The position numbers were made by a program, and so were the translations under genes. DNA of 64,000 nt from Rotaria sp. Silwood1 (taxonomy: Eukaryota; Rotifera; Eurotatoria; Philodinida; Philodinidae): assembly GCA_905250075.1 (NCBI GenBank), contig CAJNOP010000865.1, forward strand, positions 1-64,000. Direction: 5' to 3'. Positions 11,665 through 23,300 of the stretch are shown one piece after another. The stretch's first letter is position 1. The number at the start of each line of letters is the position of its first letter. The notes under the pieces are model-generated. The model ran no database searches. It was given only the letters and a program-made list of their open reading frames with translations, and was not told the DNA's origin.

Positions 11665-13612
11665 TTATAATTTCTTTCGATAATCACTTAGTAAATTTTC
11701 CATTGAATCATCCATATTCTCAATCCATGGTTTGGAAATTTGGACGATTTTTTTATTTTTTGTATCGACAATGGACTCAAAAGATATATCACGATAATGG
11801 ACTGTATCGGCCAAAAACCTTTCCAAAAATTTTTTCATCATATGATTAGCTTTATCAAAATTGGGCTTTGATAAAGATTGATTACCATCATATGTACGTA
11901 GTAAATCGAACATATCTCGCATATAATCAGTTTGCAAATCGAGCATAGCAAAGAAATCGGTAGGTCCTATAGATTTTTCTCGTGTTTGCCATTTATTCAC
12001 ATCGGCTTGCCATTGAACTTGCTCGGGTAATTTAATATGACCAAGAAAAACATCTCGTACAAGTGCTGCTTGCAAATCAAACAAAGGAAATGAGAAAAAT
12101 TGTCTCGGAGTGCCTAAATAAGCAAGATATGGTTGATCAATCCAAAAGATACTTTTGTAGAGATTCGATGGAACAAATTCAGTTATACCACTATGTAACT
12201 GAAATCGTTTGGCCATGAACGGATAAGAATGACGATAGCCAGTACAAAAGATAATAGCATTGATATTTTCAAGACTTGAACCATCTTTAAAATGAGCTGT
12301 TCGACCTTCGATGCGAACGACCATGGGTGCATCTTTTATTCCAGCTGGCCATTTAAAACCAATAGGTTCTCGTCGAGAACTGATTGTTACTGATCGAGCA
12401 CCGAATTTATAACATTGTAAAGCAATATCGACTCCGGAAAAGCTACTACCAATAATTAACAAATTAAGACCTACAAATTCATCCGCACCACGAAATTCAT
12501 GTGAATGAAGGACTCGACCTGGAAATCGATCCACTCCATCGATATTGGTCATGTTTGGCATGTGATAATGACCAGTTGCTACAATAACACGATCAAAATT
12601 TATACATTCTATCGAACCAGTATTCAGATCTTCAACGTCAACGTTAAATTCCTTTTTTTCATCATTAAAATCAACATGACGAACAGCGGTATTAAAACGA
12701 ATGAATTGTCGAAGATTGTTAACTTTAGCTCTACCAGTTAAATAATCGTAGATGAAAGCACGCGGCAAGTATGATGGAAGAAAGCAACCAAAATGATCAT
12801 AGAATGTATAGTCAGCAAATTCAATCGATTCTTTCGGATTGTTAGCCCAAAGTCTAAATATAATACGAAAAGAAATTTTAGAATATTCAATTATGAGAAA
12901 TGAATTTCACCTAATAAACTTTCCCAGATGTTTAAAGTATATTACACAGTGTAAATCTACAAACTATAGATTTACTTTCATTAAGATATTTTAGCCGCTT
13001 TTATTAAGCTCTATATTTATGCAAAAAGTATGAAATCAAAAAGTGAAAGATATTTTAATAAAATCCTCGATAGGGGATTATTTGATAATGTATTACAAGA
13101 CGTTCAGTTAGGCAAGAGATAAAACATGAAAAAACGTACTGCAAAAAGAGAGAAGATCCTCACGAATCTCGATGGTTAACATTTTGATTTTATAGGAATC
13201 ATAAACTTTTACAGATTTAATTGATAGTTCGATAGATTTCATTTTTGTAATCTTTTTCGAGTTGACGAGGAGCACTGCAAGTAATTGTTTAGTATATCAA
13301 TCAATTCTTTATCAAATAAATCATTCTTATTAGAAAAAAAAATGTATATTTATTTTTCAAAATAAACAAATATTCAATAAATTTTATCCAAAATTCATAT
13401 TGTACTTACTGTCGATACATGCTCGAATGAATTGGTTCACCATGAACATCTATGCCTATTTGAGATGTATAAATCCATAAACCACCCCAATCGGATTGTT
13501 TTTCGAAACAGACAAGTTCAACTCGTTGTTCTTGTTCAGCTTGTTTAAATGCTAACAATTGTGAAAGACCGCATGGACCAGCACCAATAATTGCAATGCG
13601 TAATTTACTCAT
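11665..13612 (-). CDS. Flavin-containing monooxygenase
   Basis: An NADPH- and O2-dependent FAD enzyme that oxygenates soft nucleophiles (N- and S-containing compounds), normally at the ER. Two exons on the minus strand, 13612-13410 and 12853-11665, separated by a 556-nt intron (GTAAGT..TTTAG, phase 2). The product is 463 aa, slightly shorter than vertebrate FMOs. The FAD-binding GAGPCG motif is at residues 10-15, ATGHY at about 160-164, the FMO-identifying [11 protein letters not shown] (FxGxxxHxxxF) at about 178-188, and the NADPH-binding GSSFSG from about residue 202. There is no obvious C-terminal membrane anchor (the tail is charged and ends YRKKL). The frame is intact throughout. The intron is long for this window but contains nothing recognisable. 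A related Baeyer-Villiger or YUC-type enzyme is the alternative. Confidence 0.9.
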
Positions 13613-14308
13613 TATCTACGTTTAAAAATGATCGAGATATACTAATTTCTCTAGAAGCATAATATAGAAATGTCAATAGAAGAAGAATCGTCTTTTATTT
13701 ATAATAATTTTCTTATGCTTATCTCTTTCTTATTCATACAAAATGTATCTTGCATTAAGAAAAGTTGTGTAAGCACGCGCATAAAAAGTAAGATAAATGC
13801 GGCAGTCAACCGAAACGAATCGCATAAGTAGTGTGATGAAATTTTTTTTTATATATGTTACACCAAATCATCGCTCTTTCGTTCTGCTGTAAACATTTTT
13901 AGTGAGTCATACTAGGTGAATAAAAAAGAGGACGTCGAACGAACTAACGTTTATTATTCTTTTTTTTATCTTAAGGCCCTTCAAAACAAAAAGTCCATTT
14001 TCATCAAAAATCTGAAAATTGAAATAAATGCATGGAAAGATAGCCTGACTTCTGCTGTTTCTGAAACAACGTGATTTGTAAATCGACACTCCATCTTGTG
14101 ACAAAATTTTTGATAATTTTTATCATTTACGTCTTTAAAAAAAAACACACTTTTTTCAGAAAAAAACGGAAAATGTTTTTCGTTTTTTCTCAGTTTATAA
14201 TTTTTTGATAGCGCAACCCTAAGTTTTCAGTTTCAGTTCGTTTTACATATTTATCTTTTTTATTTGAAAGAGCATGCCAAGATGTAGGTAAGTACAGAGT
14301 CCTTTTTT
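13613..14308. other. Spacer upstream of the monooxygenase gene
   Basis: AT-rich. It contains the 5' flank of the minus-strand FMO gene near 13613-13700. No promoter element can be named with confidence. Confidence 0.35.
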
Positions 14309-15040
14309 GTGTACTCAAAAAGTGAGTACACTCTAGAATCGGTCAGTGTGTCCGTCCGGCCGGCCGTTAACACGATAACTTTTGAAAGGAGAGTCCGATC
14401 GCAACGAGATTTTCTACACAGTTTAGTCTTTACAATATCTCCGTCGAGTTCGAAGATGAGAATGATTGGCCGAGCCATTGCTGAGTTATTGCAAAAATAG
14501 TCATTTTTCCCTATGAGAAGATAGACCCTTCTCTGCTTTCGTAAAAAACTTTTCCTATCATAGTCATATAAACCCCCAACTATTATATACCATTCGATAG
14601 AGAATTTCACGAGCTACAAAACAGTATATAAAACATAAAGAAACAACAAGGCTAGCTCACCTATTGCAAAGATAAACAAACGGAAATCGGTTCTGTTTTT
14701 GTCTGCGCTCTAATCGATCCACAATTCGAGCTCTATCTTCCGATCAGAGAGATAATACTTCGAGGTTTTCTAGGATGAAGAACTCGAATTTGTAATCCAC
14801 TTCACTCGAAGCCCCATTGGTTGAGCACTGACCAATAGAAACCAAATTATAGGAAAAACGAGTTTTTTAGGATAACTCAAGGCGAAGAGTTCAAATCTGA
14901 GCTGTGTCCACTCCGAAATCCTATTGGTTGAGTAGTAGCCAATAGAATTCAAATGTTTATAGAAAGGATTTGCCAGGCTAATTTTTATATCCGCACATTC
15001 TAGAATGACCGATTTGTCTCATTTACTTTTTGAAGTACAC
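14309..15040. repeat. Loose inverted-repeat element with internal tandem CCAAT hairpins
   Basis: The ends are related in inverse: GTGTACTCAAAAAGTGAG...CTAGAATCGGTCA at 14309-14347 and its degenerate complement at 15001-15040. The left end also has a perfect 9-bp hairpin (GTGTACTCA/TGAGTACAC). Inside, a unit of about 100 bp occurs twice (from 14761 and 14859), each containing ATTGGTTGAG...CCAATAGAA. A TCCGTCCGGCCGGCCG stretch with downstream GTTAACACGATAAC lies at about 14350-14380. No transposase is seen. Confidence 0.4.
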
Positions 15041-15683
15041 ATAACTCTCGGATTTAAATCCGAGGTTTCCACATTTATTTTAATTAAGCTTGGTTTATTA
15101 TTATATATATAAATCGGCGCCCATTTTCAGAGAGTTTTTCTGGAATCTCCAACGTGTCACTCTTTTTTTTCTATATAAAAGATAAGAATTTTGAAAAAAT
15201 GTCTCTGTGGTGCTCTGCATCCTGAGATGCTCTTTCAAACAAAAAAAAATAAATATATAGAATGAGCCTGGGCAGAGAATTTTTGGTTGCCAAATGAGCT
15301 ATTTTTGGTCTTTACTTGGTGAATATCTCCCTCAAACGTCATAGTGTAGGGCTGAAAATTTTACCACAACCTCTCCACTACAGCTCCAATATATCTTGAA
15401 AATTTCATGCGATTTATACGTATCTGGCCCGAGATCGATTTTTGAGGGCTGAGATCCTTAAGTGTAATTATTTGACTGCATGACGTTTTCCAATTTTGAT
15501 GCACATCTATCAATTAAAAATATTGATTAGATAAATTTAATTTATTATTTGAAAAAATCTCAATGTCATGTAAAAATTTGAACTGCTTGGTTAGTGTTGA
15601 ATAAAATAAAATCAAGTTAACATCAAAGATCCGCAGAACCGTCTTACGTCCTTGCTCAGTGTCGCACGCTTGTTTTTTTTCTA
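15041..15683. other. AT-rich spacer
   Basis: No supported gene or repeat. Confidence 0.35.
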
Positions 15684-15702
15684 GGTGTGAGTGTGGATGT
15701 TA

Positions 15703-16118
15703 GAGTCCTTCACCAGGTCCAAAACAATTTCCGGACCGGTCAAAGAAATACGAGCCCTTCTGCTATTTTTCATGCTAATACATTACTCAATCGTTCATCT
15801 TGTAGACAAATCTTTTATCTTTCACCTCATACATTGAGAAAAGCATTACAATGTATTACAGCCAAAATAATTTAATAAAAAAAAGTCTCGGTCCACATTT
15901 GGATCCGCTCGGATCCAGAAAATATGGACCCGGACTTTTTTTTATTAAATTATTTTGACTATAATGCATTGCAGTGCTTTTCTAAATAAATGAGGTGAAA
16001 GAGAAAAGATTTGTCTACAAGATGAACGGTTGAGTAATGTATTAGCATGAAAAATGACAGAACGGCTCGTATTTCTTTGACCGAGTCCGGAAATTTTTTT
16101 GAATCTGGTGTAGAGTTC
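15703..16118. mobile_element. Long inverted-repeat (foldback) element, about 415 bp
   Basis: Two arms of about 180 bp (roughly 15703-15890 and 15935-16118) are near-identical inverted copies. The left arm reads CACCAGGTCCAAAACAATTT and so on, and the complement of the right arm reads CACCAGATTCAAAAAAATTT. They surround a centre with nested GGATCC palindromes (15901-15918). Reading each arm outward gives the same open peptide (with NTLLNRSSCRQIF), a by-product of the symmetry or a coding remnant. G-rich telomere-like tracts flank it on both sides (15684-15700; 16125-16190), both G-rich on the plus strand. Confidence 0.65.
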
Positions 16119-16124
16119 CACTGG

Positions 16125-16190
16125 CTGTGCGTGTAGGCTGTGGAGTATCGGTGTGAAGTGTGTATAGGCATGGGTCGGTGTCAGAGCTGC
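16125..16190. repeat. Degenerate G-rich telomere-like tract
   Basis: Words such as GTGCGTGTAGGCTGTGG, GGTGTGAAGTGTG and CATGGGTCGGTGTC resemble the G-rich arms of the foldback family, but no C-rich partner follows. Confidence 0.4.
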
Positions 16191-17111
16191 CATCTCTTCC
16201 GCTTTTAGCAGAAAAATTCTGCTTTTTGAAGTTTTTTCTGTCGTTTCTGCTTTTTTTTGATACGGCGTTATTTATTATTTCAATCAACATTTTTCATCTG
16301 AAATGCCTTCGTTTCCATAAAATATTTTAAAAAAACCGTATCAAAAACTACTGATATTTTTGTGCCATTCTAATTCTTTCTATTTGATACAGATGATTTT
16401 TATTTTCTACTGACTACAAACAACTACCAACCTATATATTTGGCTTTAAATCAATTCTTTACCTATGGTTTTCTATCGTATTTTAATTACTCATGTAATT
16501 CATATACATCAACATATACATTCTTTCGTTTGTTTATTGAATGAACATGAATAATTAATATGATTAGTTAGAGAAAGGGAACAGAAAACACAGCTCTAGA
16601 TGATAATGACAGCTCGACTAGCGAAGAAGGTATTCACAAGGCAGTGGTAGTTGCTGAAGTAATAATTATGTCATCAGGTATTAAATCAGAAAACAGAAAT
16701 TGAATAGAGTTGTCTTCAACAGAGAATGGTGCAAAGTCGTCGAATATTAATGATCTTTAAAACAATATAAATTTGATCCGTTTCAACTAACATTTATCGT
16801 TCGTCATCAACAGTTTTCTGGATATTGCTAATAAAAAGCTAATATTGATAATCCTATGAACAATGAGAAACAAAAAGATTTTAAATGCTATGATTTAATC
16901 AATAATTATTTTGAATTTCTCCTTATCATATACTGTAATGGATAAATATTTATTAGGTAAAAAAAGATTTGTTAAAAGCTCTTAAATCAGATGAAGAATA
17001 CTCTTTAAAAAGAAAATGTGTTCAATGATTCTGTCTATTAGTTAATTAGTTGTGTTTTGTGATGCTATACAATGCAAGTGATTAGTATACTGAAACTAAA
17101 ATTTAATATTA
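16191..17111. other. Spacer with a weakly coding-like stretch
   Basis: Around 16590-16710 a frame rich in Asp/Ser (DDNDSSTSEEG, then VVVAEVIIMSSG) reads like an exon of an acidic linker, but no start, splice partner or family could be assigned. The rest is AT-rich. Confidence 0.25.
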
Positions 17112-17735
17112 ACGGGTAGCTCGTAATAAAAGAGGGTCTTAGTATTTTGTTAACATCTTAAGTGTTATCTTATCGCTCACGCTTTATTTTTTTTTATCGA
17201 AAGATTCACTGTCTGATTTTGCAGAAATTGGTATATTTCAGTGTAAAAAACACTTATCTCTCTTTCAATATCATCATGATTTAAAACAAGTATTACACAC
17301 AACTTTCAAAGTCTTCATTGTTTTCAATTTTTTTCCAAAATGTCCAGTTTTTCAATTAATCCTGTTACTTTGGATATAATTTGTTCGCCACTCAAGAGAT
17401 AAATTGGTTCATTTCAATCAGCGTACCAACGGCAATGTATTTTATTGCTGGATAAAGAATATGGCACGACCAATGATAATAAGACTAATCTAAGGACTGG
17501 ATGTTTTCAGAAAAAAATTGAAAAAAAATAGAGATTTTGAAAGTTGCGTGTAGTGCTGTTTTTAAATCGTGGTGATGTCGAAAGAGAAAGAAATAAGTAT
17601 TTTTACAACGAAATATTCAATTTGTGCTGAAGCAGACGGTGAATCTTTTGATAAAAAAAACAAAACGTGAGCGATAAGATAACGCTTAAGATGTTAACAA
17701 AATACTGAGACCCTCTTTTATTACGAGCTACTCGT
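17112..17735. mobile_element. Foldback MITE with TA duplication
   Basis: The 624-bp element has very long terminal inverted repeats (about 250 bp each). The left end is ACGGGTAGCTCGTAATAA, and the right end reversed is ACGAGTAGCTCGTAATAA. TA is found immediately outside both ends (17110-17111, 17736-17737). TA duplication and lack of coding sequence fit a non-autonomous Tc1/mariner-type element. It lies just upstream of the TPR fragment. Confidence 0.7.
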
Positions 17736-17839
17736 TAGTTCCATATCATAAACATACTTTCTGCTGTCTTTTTGCTTTTCGATGATCAAACTTCTGTTAT
17801 TTTCTGTTTTTTGCAAAGTATTTTCTGCTCTTCGGACTT

Positions 17840-18111
17840 CAAAAAGGTGGCAGCACTGTTGGATAGCGCTTACGAATGTGTGATCAAAGCTCAACTTCCA
17901 GGTGATCATCATCCAAATTTTTCCCAACGTCAAATGAAACTTGGAAGGATCGGTCAACATCGAGAAAAGTATGACAAAGCTCATGATTATTATAAAATCG
18001 TCTTAGAGATGAGAAAGCGTGCTTTACCACCTAAACATATGGATTTAGGGAAAACGTTATATAATTTAGGTAGTGTTACAGGTGAAGCAGGAACTGATTA
18101 CGAAAAAGCTT
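17840..18111 (+). pseudogene. TPR (kinesin-light-chain-like) fragment, truncated
   Basis: The open frame carries two recognisable tetratricopeptide repeats (GRIGQHREKYDKAHDYYKIV; LGKTLYNLGSV...DYEKAL) with the RALPPKHMDL linker typical of kinesin-light-chain-like TPR proteins. The repeat breaks off within the next helix exactly where a telomere-like foldback begins (18112), and nothing on the far side resumes the TPR pattern. No start codon context or N-terminal domain is present. TPR domains mediate protein binding. This piece is most likely a broken copy. Confidence 0.55.
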
Positions 18112-18195
18112 TGAGGGGTGTGTGGGTGTGGATGTCGGCATTTCTCTTCATTACACCCACCCACAACTACACTCACACCAATACCCACCCATACT
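18112..18195. repeat. Telomere-like foldback interrupting a TPR frame
   Basis: G-rich arm GAGGGGTGTGTGGGTGTGG, core GCATTTCTCTTCATT, C-rich arm ACACCCACCCACAACTAC to CCCACCCATACT. The reading frame of the TPR fragment runs into the G-rich arm. Confidence 0.8.
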
Positions 18196-18614
18196 AGGAT
18201 CTGCGAAACCACTATTTTTCAGTCCCGATTCTAGTTCTGGTTAAATTTTTTTTGGTCCTGGTCCTGGTCCCGTTTATATTTTTTTCTGGTCTCGGTCCCG
18301 GTTCTGATCTTAGATAAAAGCTATGTATTGACTGTATATTGTAAGTCACTTAGTCAAAAAACCAGATGTTATTGCAAAATTCTGATTTTTGAAGTCAAAA
18401 CTAAGATCACAAGAGAAATTTTGTCGAGATTGTTAAAGGATTCTGGTTTTTAGATATCTGATCATAAAAAAAAATAATAAATATCAAAATGCCTAGTCTC
18501 GTCTAGTTCTTTGTAAAAAACCTATCGGGATTAGCTTGAAGATATTGGTCCCGGTCCTGCCGGAACCGAGACTGGGACCATCTTGCAGATCCCTAACCCA
18601 CATCCACATCCTCG
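18196..18614. repeat. GGTCCY-rich element with inverted ends plus an extra C-rich arm
   Basis: AGGATCTGCGAA at 18196-18207 is mirrored by TTGCAGATCCCT at 18583-18594. Inside, GGTCCTGGTCCTGGTCCC and its complement occur near both ends. A second C-rich telomere-like tract (AACCCACATCCACATCC) follows at 18596-18614, outside the element, as if the element had been inserted into a C-rich arm. Confidence 0.45.
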
Positions 18615-18841
18615 TGACTGTCGTGGCCAAGAGTCAATCACAGTCATGCTGAGTTCTATCACCGATATGTGACTTGTAAAAACTTGATAACTATATGTAG
18701 ACATGAAAAAGAACTGTTTATTTTCTTGAAATTAAACTGAAACTGAGCACAGAATAAAGCCAATACAACAAGAGTATACTGTTTGCAAGTTCATTTTCGA
18801 ATTAGAATATGTAAAAGATTATTCATTTTCAGTTATGATAT

Positions 18842-19813
18842 TTATTCGTGGCGAAATCGGTTTTGAATAGTTCTTGTAATACGAATAGTAGCTTCATTGA
18901 ACTCTTTTTTATAGAATTTAGACGGTAGAACAAAGAGTATGAATAAAAATAATGGTTGAATGAATGAAATAAAATAAGCAGTGAGATATAACCAAGGATT
19001 TCGGACTGATTTCATACACTTAGAAACAAGTGAAATGATTAGACGTGGCATAGCAATGATGACTAAAACGAAAGAACTTAATAATCGATGTTTGTGTCGA
19101 CGAAATTGTTTCCATAGATGTTTTCTATATGTTTGTTCTTGGTTCGTTTTCGATTTTCTTCGAGCTATTAAGACAATCATCAATAGAACAGAGATGAAAT
19201 TAATACAAAGAGGTAGAAGAAAATGAAAGAAATTGATAAATGAAGCGTAACGTCTTATAGATGATGAGTAACGAACTACACACCATGTACGTTGTTCTTT
19301 TGGCTCTTTAAGTAGATGACGATTTAAAGGATCATGAAGAAAACTTGTCAAGATGAACAAACATAGTCTGAAGATCACTCTTTTTGCAGCTTTTTTACTT
19401 CTTATTTTATTAAATTTTATTCCGAGTTGAATGGTCAATATTTGTTCAATACTTACACAAGCATTTAACCATTCTTCAATTGCCAAAAATGCTTTCAAAA
19501 GTATGTCTGTTCATATACAATGTGATAAAAGAAACGAATAATTAGTATTTATTGACATTTGAGAAAAGACAAGTAAGAAAAATTTGAGAGTAAATAATGT
19601 CATTGTTAGAAGTGATGTGATTGATGAGATAAGTAGATATACACTGGAACCTATTCCAAGTGATCGTTTCGTTTGAAAAGTGATCATAGATAAAACACCA
19701 TTGATAATAGCAATGACGAACATCAGTATTGTAAAAGCTGTAGTGATTTTCACTACTGTCGGTTGTCGTGAGAAAGGAACATTTGGCCAAATATTATATA
19801 TATATTTATGCAT
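18842..19813 (-). pseudogene. Rhodopsin-like 7TM receptor with one internal TGA
   Basis: One continuous frame of about 323 codons from ATG at 19813 to the stop at 18842, interrupted only by TGA at 19511-19513. Hydrophobic helices are visible: TM1 (TAFTILMFVIAIINGVLSMI), TM2 (VYLLISSITSLLTMTLFTLK), a third starting with the part around the TGA, a WLNACVSIEQ stretch in the place of the TM3/DRY region, and later helices FHFLLPLCINFISVLLMIVL, LLSSFVLVIIAMPRLIISL and YFISFIQPLFLFILFVLPS. This pattern belongs to the large bdelloid receptor family related to peptide/chemosensory GPCRs; the ligand is unknown. The same frame resumes after the TGA, so a single substitution is the simplest cause. Confidence 0.65.
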
Positions 19814-20343
19814 GTATCATTCCTTTGTATCGCTTATTTTCTCAATAGGGTGAATCAAACTTCTGAAACTCGTGTTCAAAGTACGTTTCTGACCGTATAA
19901 ATAATAATTAATGCACACTAAAAACTGCTGAATTGAAACATGCCGATTTGTATTTGCGAGCTTTTCTTCGAAAGTGTAGACAAGTGGAAGTGAGCAGCAA
20001 GTTGAGCGATATCAACATTTGTATTTATCCTCTTCTCTCGCTAGGAATGAGACGGACAGAATCAGAATTCTCATCAGATAAACATCTGATAAAAGAAAAA
20101 AATAATGCAAACTTAGGAAATGAATTATATTTTTCAAACTTTAGAAATGCCGCCAGAGATATTACCACAGTAAGCATTGTCTAGCTAAGCAAATATGATT
20201 TATTCTGAGTATGATCTTTACGCCAAATCTCATTTTCGCTAACATAAAAGTTAGCTAAGAAGCAAATGGTATACATGAAGAAATTTGATTGTTGACGTTA
20301 AAAAACGACATCCTGTTCAACGATTGAATTGATAAACTGTTTA
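19814..20343. other. Spacer between receptor and VWA gene
   Basis: No recognisable gene; a short open frame at 19933-20184 has no domain. Confidence 0.35.
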
Positions 20344-23300
20344 TTAGATGATCCTTATATAGCCACTTGTTGTTCGTTGATAGGTATTTCGTCCGATGAC
20401 AATAGTACCATTCACTGGGATACCCGACAAGTTGATAATATCTTGTTCGAGAGTATGCAGTGATCCACCTGTTTGAGCTGCGATGGTGAGCAGAGCTGGA
20501 TTTACAGGTGATGAGTTCAGCTGACAGGTGATGACTTTCACAGGCTTGTTCACATTCGAAAGTAAAACCATATCACGTGGAGTCGCTTGGTTATCAGCAA
20601 TATGAATCAAATTCGAACAGTTCGGACACTGTGCAATTCCATATAGAATTGCTTCGATGTCATTCTCAGGTGTATCACCACCATTACCGTTCTTCATAGC
20701 TGTTTGCATTACAGCTAGTACTGAGTTCAAATCAGTAGTCGGTGTACCATAGATACCACCTGTAGACCCAATCACTTTGCGTGAATCTGGCTTATTATCA
20801 CCATCGTTGAAAAAGACATAGTATTTAATCGAATTTAGCCTATCATACGCTAATTTCATCCATTTATAAACGGCAGCCGAACATGGTTGCATTGAACCAG
20901 TGACATCAACAACAACAAGCATGTTATTCCAAGTCGAACGATTGAATACATTTTCCACTGTCCTATCATAATTTGTAAGTGAACCATTAAGAATACCTTC
21001 GAGTATACTCAAGTCTGTGCCAGTGCCAGTAAATTGACACAATGGACCGTAAAACTTTGGTGGACATAGACAATAAGAAGCAGTACCAACTACTCGGCAA
21101 GTGCCCTGAAACATAGAGAACATATTCAGTACACAAATATTTATTAGTATTATAAAGATGTCCGGCTTTTCGACTTGTTAATTCATCTCAATAGACATAT
21201 AACTCTATTACAACTAATATCGAATTTCTCGAACTACGATGAACTGAAAACTTGTTCCTCATAAATTGAAACTCAGTTGCCTAGCAGAATCTACATGATA
21301 TTTGAAACATTAAATTTGGACTGTAAATCAAATGAAAATATCAGTATCTCAAATATGATTTTGTTCAATACTTACTTTAAGATTAGCATTCGGCTCCAAC
21401 GAACTATTGTTAAAATTCCTGATTTCTATACATAAGGCAGATTTTCCAACAGCCGTCTGCAAAAACACGCCCGAATCTTTACCACTATTATAAAGGAAAT
21501 CCCAATCTTTTTCATGTACACACAATATAAAATAGTAAGAGATTCATGAGACATTGGAACTTCGATAGAATGACTATCATTAAATTTACGAAATTATTTG
21601 AACTTTCTATATTATTGTTACAAGCTGTAACATACTCAACAATTACCTCAAGGGTATGACTATAGCTCTCAGAATCTTATCAATAATTATTAATGAAAAT
21701 TTACTTTCTATCGTATTTTTGCCATTCTCATTAAACAAGCAGTAGCTCCTTATCTATTAGCGAACGACTCGAAAATTACACAAGGAAAAAGAAAAAAGGA
21801 AACAGTAATTTTCATTTTGACTTTATCGGTTTTATTGTAAATTTTATCCACAGATTGTATTTAAATTTAAATTATAAGTGTCAATGGCTAGTTATTTATC
21901 AAATGCATTTTATCACGACAATGTTTTTTTATTGATTTCCTTATCAATCTTTGTTGATATGCAATGTACATTATCTGTTAATCCTGTAGAGATCTGCGCA
22001 AGTTTGCTCTAATATCCACATGTACACATACATCCAACTTGATCTGAGTAAATTATTCTACATCATAATTGATATACAGCGGAAATAACCATGAACGAAT
22101 GTTAAACACGCTACTTCACAGAAAAACAAAGTTATAGATTACATAGCGAACTTCCTGTAGCTTTCCAAACTTAGCCCTAATCATCGCAACAAACATAGCA
22201 GAAACTATCGTTAGTGTCTACTTTATGAGTTTTCTCAGTAATCAGTTTCGAACTGAATTATCAGATAGCTTCGACTATTAGTCTTGAGTTATTCTTTAAC
22301 TGTTTTTTTTTACATTTCTATGCTGTCACTAAAAGGTTTGTATACATCAAGATTCAACAAGATCCTCCTTTAAAAAAAAAAGAACCAAAACCATCTCGTA
22401 GAATATTGCTAGATTGGTTTTTTAACGATTTCTTCTTTCAAAGATGAAGCCTATTTTGCTTTCATTGAGGAGAAGCCAAATTCAGTTATCAAAATAATGA
22501 CTTACATTGTTCTGGCAAAGAGTACTGTTCGAGCAACTCGGTGTAATTGTCGAGATACTTGTGGGCGTCGATATTCTGAAATTTGTTGTAGTTGAAGGTT
22601 CCTCCTCAGCCTCTGATGTCGTGCTGTTTGGTCTTCTTGTGAACGTACTTTTTGACGTTGTCGACTTCATAGTGGTGCTGGTTGGTCTTGTCGTTGTTGT
22701 AGAATTTCTGGTTGTGGATCGCTCTACAGTAGTACTAGTCGGCCCTGTCCTTAATGTTGAACTTTTGGTTGTTGATGTTCTCAGGGTTGTGTTAGTCGAC
22801 GATTTTACATCATTTTCTGTTGTATTACTTAGCCTTCCTGTAGTTGTACTTCTATTTTGAGAAGATGCTGTAATGATACTAGCCCGTACTGTTGTTAATG
22901 TTGAACTCTTGGTCGTTGAAGTTCTTAAAGTTGCGTTCGTTGACAATTTCACATCGTCTCGTGTTGTGTTAATTAACGTTCCTATTGTTGAACTTCTAGT
23001 TGTCGATCGCTCTACAGTAGTACTAGCCGGCCCTGTCCTTAATGTTGAACTTTTGGTTGTTGATGTTCTCAGGGTTGTGTTAGTGGACGATTTTACATCA
23101 TTTTCTGTTGTGTTACTTAGCCTTCCTGTAGTTGTACTTCTATTTTGAGAAGATGCTGTAATGATACTAGTCCGTACTGTTGTTAATGTTGAACTCTTAG
23201 TGGTTGAAGTTCTCAAAATTGCGTTCGTTGACGATTTCACATCGTCTCGTGTTGTGTTAATTAATGTTCCTGTTGCTTTACTTCTGTTAATCGGTGATCC

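Noticed and set aside
6646-19513. Reassignment of TGA to a sense codon, suggested by three internal TGAs at Trp-like positions
   Set aside because: TGA also ends frames here (for example after the p300-like exon at 34220), and the affected frames are relics; neutral decay is simpler.
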